Shown in pieces: positions 59,772 to 64,000 of a stretch of DNA of 64,000 nucleotides. Location: positions 1-64,000 of the forward strand of contig JBGTBD010000057.1 in NCBI GenBank assembly GCA_041749475.1, given 5' to 3'. Source of the DNA: JBGTBD01 sp041749475. Lineage in GTDB: Bacteria; Pseudomonadota; Alphaproteobacteria; Rickettsiales; UBA998. A model generated the notes under the pieces. That model was not told the origin of the DNA, did not search any database, and saw only the letters and a program-made list of their open reading frames with translations. Positions within the stretch are counted from its first letter, which is position 1. Every line of letters begins with the position of its first letter. The translations under genes and the position numbers were made by a program.

Positions 59772-60413
59772 TCAGAACCGGTAGCCGATACCGAACCCGA
59801 TGAGCCATGGATTGATGTCCACATCCGCCCGTACTGCGCCGCCATTGAATTTGACGTCCGTATTAATCCAGATTTTTTTCACATCAAAGTTGATCATCCA
59901 ATGGTCGTCCAGCAGGTAATCCATACCAGCCTGCAGTGCAGGTCCAAAGCTGTTCTCATAATGCACATCGTTGGCGACCCCGGCATCCTCGTTGAAGAAG
60001 ACGGTGTAGTTGACCCCTGCGCCCACATAAGGTTTCCATGCGCCGAACTGGGTGAAGTGATATTGTGCGGTAAGTGTAGGCGGCAGCAACCAGGAACTCC
60101 CCAAGTCGAGCGCGCCTGCGCTGCTATTTTTGGTGCTCACGTCATGCGGCGTCACGGCGGCGATGAGTTCCAGCGCGATATGATCGGTGATGAAATAGGA
60201 CGCATCAAGTTCCGGAACAACCGAGGTGTCGATATCAATATCGCTTCCGGTGATAGCGCCGCTGATCGACGCGTCCTCGTGCGGTATCACGGCGATGGCA
60301 CGGGTGCGCAGCATAAAATCACCCGCCTTCGGCGGCTCGATGGCTAATGCCGGAAAGGCACACAGGGTGGTGACAAGGGATAAAGGGACAAAGTAACGTA
60401 ACGGGTGGTGCAT
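59772..60413 (-). CDS. OmpW family outer membrane protein
   Basis: A 213-residue protein with a cleavable signal peptide (ending CAFPALA) and an eight-stranded barrel pattern. Family features include GDFMLRTRAIAVIPHEDAS, PPTLTAQYHFTQFGAWKPYV and the C-terminal WLIGFGIGYRF with terminal Phe, the barrel-assembly signal. OmpW forms a small hydrophobic channel and in enterobacteria responds to oxygen. A perfect FNR-type palindrome lies 56 bp upstream of its start. Confidence 0.92.
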   Translation of the reverse strand: MHHPLRYFVPLSLVTTLCAFPALAIEPPKAGDFMLRTRAIAVIPHEDASISGAITGSDIDIDTSVVPELDASYFITDHIALELIAAVTPHDVSTKNSSAGALDLGSSWLLPPTLTAQYHFTQFGAWKPYVGAGVNYTVFFNEDAGVANDVHYENSFGPALQAGMDYLLDDHWMINFDVKKIWINTDVKFNGGAVRADVDINPWLIGFGIGYRF

Positions 60414-60468
60414 GGTGATTCTCCTACAAATGATAATGCAGGTTTAACAGAGGGGCCAAGAGGCTGCC

Positions 60469-60482
60469 TTGATGTGCATCAA
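60469..60482. promoter_or_regulatory. FNR/ANR-type binding site
   Basis: TTGATGTGCATCAA is a perfect match to TTGAT-N4-ATCAA, the binding site of FNR, ANR and FixK proteins. It lies between the divergent ompW (start at 60413) and DUF465 (start at 60535) genes, about 55 bp from each start. A Crp/Fnr regulator gene is 1.1 kb away. Confidence 0.8.
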
Positions 60483-60534
60483 GAATAGCGGGATGAAAAA
60501 AGGTATCTTAATCGGGTAAACCAAGGAGAATCCC

Positions 60535-60777
60535 ATGCCACTCGAAAACCACAGCCTGATACACGAATTTCCGGAACATCGCGATGCTATTCATCGCCTG
60601 AAAACCGCCGATACGCATTTTGCAAGGCTATTCACCGAATACGATACCCTGACGCATGATATCCATCGTATCGAATCGGGCGCAGAGGCTGCCGCAGACC
60701 ATCGGCTGGAACGGCTGAAGAAAGAACGGCTGGACCTGAAAGACAAATTATTCACCCTCCTCACCGCTGCACATTAA
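60535..60777 (+). CDS. DUF465 (YdcH-like) family protein
   Basis: An 80-residue helical-hairpin protein. HSLIHEFPEHRDAIHRLKTA, DTHFARLFTEYDTLTHDIHRIESG and LKKERLDLKDKLFTLL match the DUF465/YdcH pattern; the function is unknown. The ATG at 60535 follows AAGGAGAATCCC. It is downstream of the FNR-type site. Its stop overlaps the ccoS stop on the opposite strand in the shared TTAA at 60774-60777. Confidence 0.9.
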   Translation: MPLENHSLIHEFPEHRDAIHRLKTADTHFARLFTEYDTLTHDIHRIESGAEAAADHRLERLKKERLDLKDKLFTLLTAAH

Positions 60778-60920
60778 TCCTCATCATCGTCCCGTAATAT
60801 GCGGTACGGCGCCCCGTCGAGATCCTCGAACTGGTCGGCACGCATCGCCCAGAAGAAGGCGGCGAGTCCTGCCACTCCTAAGGTCAAGGCGATAGGGATA
60901 AGATAGACCAGCACGCTCAT
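60774..60920 (-). CDS. ccoS: cbb3-type cytochrome oxidase assembly protein CcoS
   Basis: A 48-residue protein. The helix VLVYLIPIALTLGVAGLAAF and the following RADQFEDLDGAPYRIL are the CcoS signature. It helps insert cofactors into the cbb3 oxidase. The start at 60920 overlaps the ccoI stop by ATGA, so it is coupled to it. Confidence 0.92.
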   Translation of the reverse strand: MSVLVYLIPIALTLGVAGLAAFFWAMRADQFEDLDGAPYRILRDDDED

Positions 60921-63094
60921 AACTTCTCCCGGGTGAGATTTAACCGCATCGCATTGGCAATCACCAGCAGCGAAGAGGCTGACATGGTAATCGCGGCGAT
61001 CAGCGGAGTGACATAGCCTGCAACCGCGAGCGGGATGGCGATAACGTTATACCCCATGGCCAGCGCGAAATTCTGCTTCACCAGTTTTTGTGCATGCCGG
61101 GCCGTACGCCAAGCAGTGAGCACGGGCCGTAGTTTATCCCCCTGAAACACAATGTCCGCCGCATTCTGCGTAATATCCACTGCGCTGGTGGGCGACATAG
61201 AAACCGTGGCGGCTGCCAGTGATGGGGCGTCGTTCAACCCGTCACCCACCATCAACACCTTCTCTCCTGCTTCTGTCATCGCGGTGATGCGCTGTGTTTT
61301 CTGTAGGGGATCAAGGCCGCCTGCAGCATCCGCAATGCCGACCTCCTGTGCTATGGCGCGGGTGATGTCAACCCGGTCACCGGATAACAGATGGGTGCCC
61401 AGTCCGGCGGAGGTGAAGGTGCTGACCACACTAGAGCTGTCCGCGCGCAACTGATCCGAAAATACGAACCGCACCGTATCTTCCCCCTCCACATGCAGCC
61501 ATAATTCCATTGAAGTATCCGCGTCATCGGCAATGGTGGTTGCCCAGCTACGTTTGCCCAGGCAAACGCGACGGCCTTCCCATGAGCTTAGCAGCCCACA
61601 TCCTTTGATTTCCTTGACCGCTAACGGGTAAAGCGCACTATCCCATGCGCAGGAGACGGCCACGGCGAGAGGATGTTTGCTGAAGGCGGCGAGCGATGCG
61701 GCGAGCTGCAGCATATCCGGGGCGATGCGGTCACCATTCTGAAGGGCAGGGGTGCCGAGGGTGAGCGTCCCCGTCTTGTCGAATATGACCTGTGTGATGG
61801 TCGCGAGCCGCTCCAGCGCACTGCCGGATGTGAGCAGAATCCCTGCCCGCATGAGTTTGCCGCTGGCTAACACCTGTACCACGGGTACGGCCAACCCCAA
61901 CGCACAGGGGCAGGTGATGATGAGTACCGTCGCCGCATAGAGCAGTGCTTCTTGCCACGGAGCATGCAACTCCAGCCACCAGCCGAGGAAGGTAATCGCC
62001 GCAAGGGCGTGAACGGCGGGAGTATACCATCCGGAGATGCGATCGGCGAGCGTCACATACCGTGCCTGTGCCTGCTCGGCGGTTTCCATCAGTCGCACGA
62101 TTTCAGCGATCAGTGACCGCTCATGCGCCCGGGTGACAAGAATGGTGAGGGGCGCGGTGAGATTTATGGTTCCGGCGAATACGGGTGTTCCTTCCTGCAC
62201 AGGCGAAGGCAGACTTTCCCCACTGATGGCGCTGGCATCCACATCGGACATGCCGTGGAGGACGTCGCCATCCGCTCCGATCATCTCCCCCGCCGCGACG
62301 AGCAGCGTCATCCCTTCGGTGATCTCCGAACGCAGAATGGTTTTTTGCGTTCCATCCTCGCAGAGAATGGTCGTTGACCCGCTCATTCTGTGGAGAAGGT
62401 CCTGAGCCGCAGTCCGCGCTCTCCCCCGTGCCCTCGCTTCCAGATACCTGCCGATGAGCAGGAAGAACAACAGCATCACCCCGGAATCGAAATACGCGTG
62501 CGCGCCATGTGTGGCAGTCTCGAACAGGCTCATACCCGTCGCGAGGATAACGGCAATTGAAATGGGCACATCCATATTCGCCCGCCCGTGCCGCACCGCT
62601 TTCCATGCGGAGCGGTAGAACGGCTGTCCCGCATAGGCGATGGCAGGTAGGGCGATACCTGCCTGTATCCAGTGAAAGAGCGTACGCGTCGCGCCACCCA
62701 TCTCAACGATGTCGCTGCTCCACAAGGGAACGGAAAACAGCATCAGGTTGCCACTGGCGAACCCGGCGACGCCAAGGCAGCGCAGCAGAAATTTTTCCTC
62801 GCACTTCTCTTGTGTTTCCGCAGTATCCGGGTCATAGGGCACGGGGCTGTATCCCATTCCCTGCAATAGTTCTACCCAACGATCACCCGACTCTTTTACA
62901 CCTTGCCAGCGAACGATGAGCCGCCGCGTTGAAAGATTCAGCCGTGCGTGGATGACGGAAGCCTGCGCCGTAAGCGCGTTCTCAATAAGCGCAACACAAC
63001 TGGGACAATGAAGGCCATTCACCAGCATGGAGAGGCTATAGGTTCCTTTTGGATCCTCGCGGATAAGCCGGGTGAGGGGAACGGAGGAACTCAT
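60917..63094 (-). CDS. ccoI: Copper-transporting P-type ATPase CcoI (FixI)
   Basis: A 725-residue P1B-type ATPase. An HMA domain with GLHCPSC (Cys30, Cys33) is followed by membrane helices, the CPC motif in TCPCALGLAVP, phosphorylation motif DKTGTLTLGTP, the HP in KHPLAVAV, and MVGDGLNDAPSLAAA. CcoI supplies copper for the cbb3 oxidase. It overlaps ccoS and ccoH by 4 bp each (ATGA), the usual ccoGHIS operon. It is intact. Confidence 0.95.
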   Translation of the reverse strand: MSSSVPLTRLIREDPKGTYSLSMLVNGLHCPSCVALIENALTAQASVIHARLNLSTRRLIVRWQGVKESGDRWVELLQGMGYSPVPYDPDTAETQEKCEEKFLLRCLGVAGFASGNLMLFSVPLWSSDIVEMGGATRTLFHWIQAGIALPAIAYAGQPFYRSAWKAVRHGRANMDVPISIAVILATGMSLFETATHGAHAYFDSGVMLLFFLLIGRYLEARARGRARTAAQDLLHRMSGSTTILCEDGTQKTILRSEITEGMTLLVAAGEMIGADGDVLHGMSDVDASAISGESLPSPVQEGTPVFAGTINLTAPLTILVTRAHERSLIAEIVRLMETAEQAQARYVTLADRISGWYTPAVHALAAITFLGWWLELHAPWQEALLYAATVLIITCPCALGLAVPVVQVLASGKLMRAGILLTSGSALERLATITQVIFDKTGTLTLGTPALQNGDRIAPDMLQLAASLAAFSKHPLAVAVSCAWDSALYPLAVKEIKGCGLLSSWEGRRVCLGKRSWATTIADDADTSMELWLHVEGEDTVRFVFSDQLRADSSSVVSTFTSAGLGTHLLSGDRVDITRAIAQEVGIADAAGGLDPLQKTQRITAMTEAGEKVLMVGDGLNDAPSLAAATVSMSPTSAVDITQNAADIVFQGDKLRPVLTAWRTARHAQKLVKQNFALAMGYNVIAIPLAVAGYVTPLIAAITMSASSLLVIANAMRLNLTREKL

Positions 63095-63576
63095 TCAATC
63101 ACCATCCGCTTGGAGGTTTGATAATCCGTCCCTTGATGCCGTATAAAGAGCCGCGCTTCCCATAATCCTTTCACAGGGAAGGCGAGGGAGTGCTGCGCAC
63201 TGTTCCCCATATCCACGGTGAAATCCATCCCCGCCTGAGTAGGCCGCGTGAAATGAATGCTCGCCGCATCCGGCGTCAGCCTTTGTGATGTCTTATCCTG
63301 CAGGTGGATGGTGATGATACCGGAAAGACTGCCAAGGGTCGAAGGGGTAAACTGTATATCACCGCTCCAGCCTAATTCCGCCTGTGCGTTCGCGGCATCC
63401 ACAACCTTATTATAAGCGAGGCCTTTTTCATAAGGATGTTCTGTCACCGTACCTGTCTGCGTCCGTATGGCGAGGGTCACCATTATCCCGTCCACCAACG
63501 CCAGCCCGACGAAAAAGGCCACGAAGTAATAGGGAATGCGTTTATCGCGCCGCTGCTGCACACTGGTTCCGGTCAT
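63091..63576 (-). CDS. ccoH: cbb3 oxidase assembly protein CcoH (FixH)
   Basis: A 161-residue protein with one N-terminal membrane helix (YFVAFFVGLALVDGIMVTLA) and a periplasmic domain with YEKGLAYNKVVDAANAQAEL and GWSGD. The order in FixH proteins is the same. It is required for cbb3 assembly. It overlaps both neighbours by 4 bp. Confidence 0.9.
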   Translation of the reverse strand: MTGTSVQQRRDKRIPYYFVAFFVGLALVDGIMVTLAIRTQTGTVTEHPYEKGLAYNKVVDAANAQAELGWSGDIQFTPSTLGSLSGIITIHLQDKTSQRLTPDAASIHFTRPTQAGMDFTVDMGNSAQHSLAFPVKGLWEARLFIRHQGTDYQTSKRMVIE

Positions 63577-64000
63577 GGGGTGTTGCTCACAAAAATGGAT
63601 GCTGTGTGGTCTGTCACGCCGCTCTCATGGGTGGTGACAGTAAAGCGAATGTTCTTCCGCGCCTCTCTTTGCGCCGGAGCCGTCAGGAAGATGCGGAACT
63701 GGCCCACGCTGTTGGCAAATACAGGTAGATGATGACTGTCACCTCCCTTGACGCCTTGAACCGTGAGAACGCCATTCTCCAGTTCCTCGACTGCGAGCGC
63801 ATACGTCTGATCCTCAGGGGACTTGTTGAGGATATGCACTACATATCCATTACGGATACCCCCGTCAGACAATGTAACATACAGAGGATTGCGGTCATGG
63901 ATCACGTTCAGTTCCAACGGCGAACGGGTCAGCAGCATGTAAAGCATCATGATGCCGACCAACGACAGGAGTGAGGCGTACCATATCGTGCGCGGACGGA
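63573..64000 (-). CDS. ccoG: cbb3 oxidase assembly protein CcoG (FixG), C-terminal part
   Basis: The frame runs to the right edge of the window, giving the last 142 residues. A membrane helix (LVGIMMLYMLLTRSP) is followed by LNVIHDRNPLYVTLSDGGIR and the IgG-like domain typical of the CcoG C-terminus. The ferredoxin-like domain with the 4Fe-4S clusters is outside. CcoG is a copper-reducing or iron-sulfur protein for cbb3 maturation. Its stop overlaps the ccoH start. Confidence 0.9.
   Translation of the reverse strand, partial: RPRTIWYASLLSLVGIMMLYMLLTRSPLELNVIHDRNPLYVTLSDGGIRNGYVVHILNKSPEDQTYALAVEELENGVLTVQGVKGGDSHHLPVFANSVGQFRIFLTAPAQREARKNIRFTVTTHESGVTDHTASIFVSNTP

Noticed and set aside
1..64000. 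CRISPR arrays or rRNA genes
   Set aside because: No regularly spaced repeats with unique spacers and no rRNA-like sequence were seen. The repeats present are palindromic interspersed units, att copies or phased operator-like repeats.

Overview
The window looks like a chromosomal segment of an alphaproteobacterium of uncertain order, rich in G+C except for a few AT-rich patches. The evidence is a TrcR/DUF1013 cell-cycle regulator, long alphaproteobacterial-type PstC and PstA, the gene order aminotransferase-hom-glpX-recJ, a class I PHA synthase, and ccoGHIS genes for a cbb3 oxidase. No rRNA genes or CRISPR arrays were seen; there is one tRNA gene.

Positions 1-24300 are mostly core genome: the end of thiD, rpmE, a quinone oxidoreductase, trcR, hldE, phoR-pstCAB (without pstS, phoU or phoB alongside), rplM-rpsI, argC, a gamma-carbonic anhydrase homologue, phaC, a Pro/Ala-rich lipoprotein, and the aminotransferase-hom-glpX-orphan-recJ operon. 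Several kinds of palindromic repeat lie between these genes, and one sits in frame inside recJ.

Positions 24454-38333 form a composite genomic island at tRNA-Glu(UUC). The 3' end of the tRNA and its flank recur at 25026, 28642 and 38237, and more weakly at 38600. These copies divide the island into an integrase remnant, a module with a tyrosine recombinase, an excisionase-like protein, a broken phosphoribosyltransferase and a DprA-like protein (resembling a ShosTA pair), and a module with a Fic enzyme and a complete kdpFABCDE operon. The kdp operon has an extra 36-residue membrane protein in front and three helically phased repeats in its promoter.

Positions 38678-50833 hold the most unusual content: four large genes that alternate strands and share their intergenic regions. 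They encode an HD-like protein, a 1908-residue protein with a DEDDh exonuclease domain, an 829-residue protein with PIN-like ends, and a second RecJ-like DHH protein. All four appear to carry phosphoesterase folds, which makes this a candidate undescribed nucleic-acid-processing or defence system.

Positions 50882-64000 look like a stress and low-oxygen block: DUF533, TerC, three tiny proteins, a BI-1 protein, amphi-Trp, ExoD, a KdpD-like/KdpE-like two-component pair, SOUL, a Crp/Fnr regulator, OmpW and ccoGHIS. A perfect FNR-type palindrome lies between ompW and a DUF465 gene, which suggests oxygen-responsive control.
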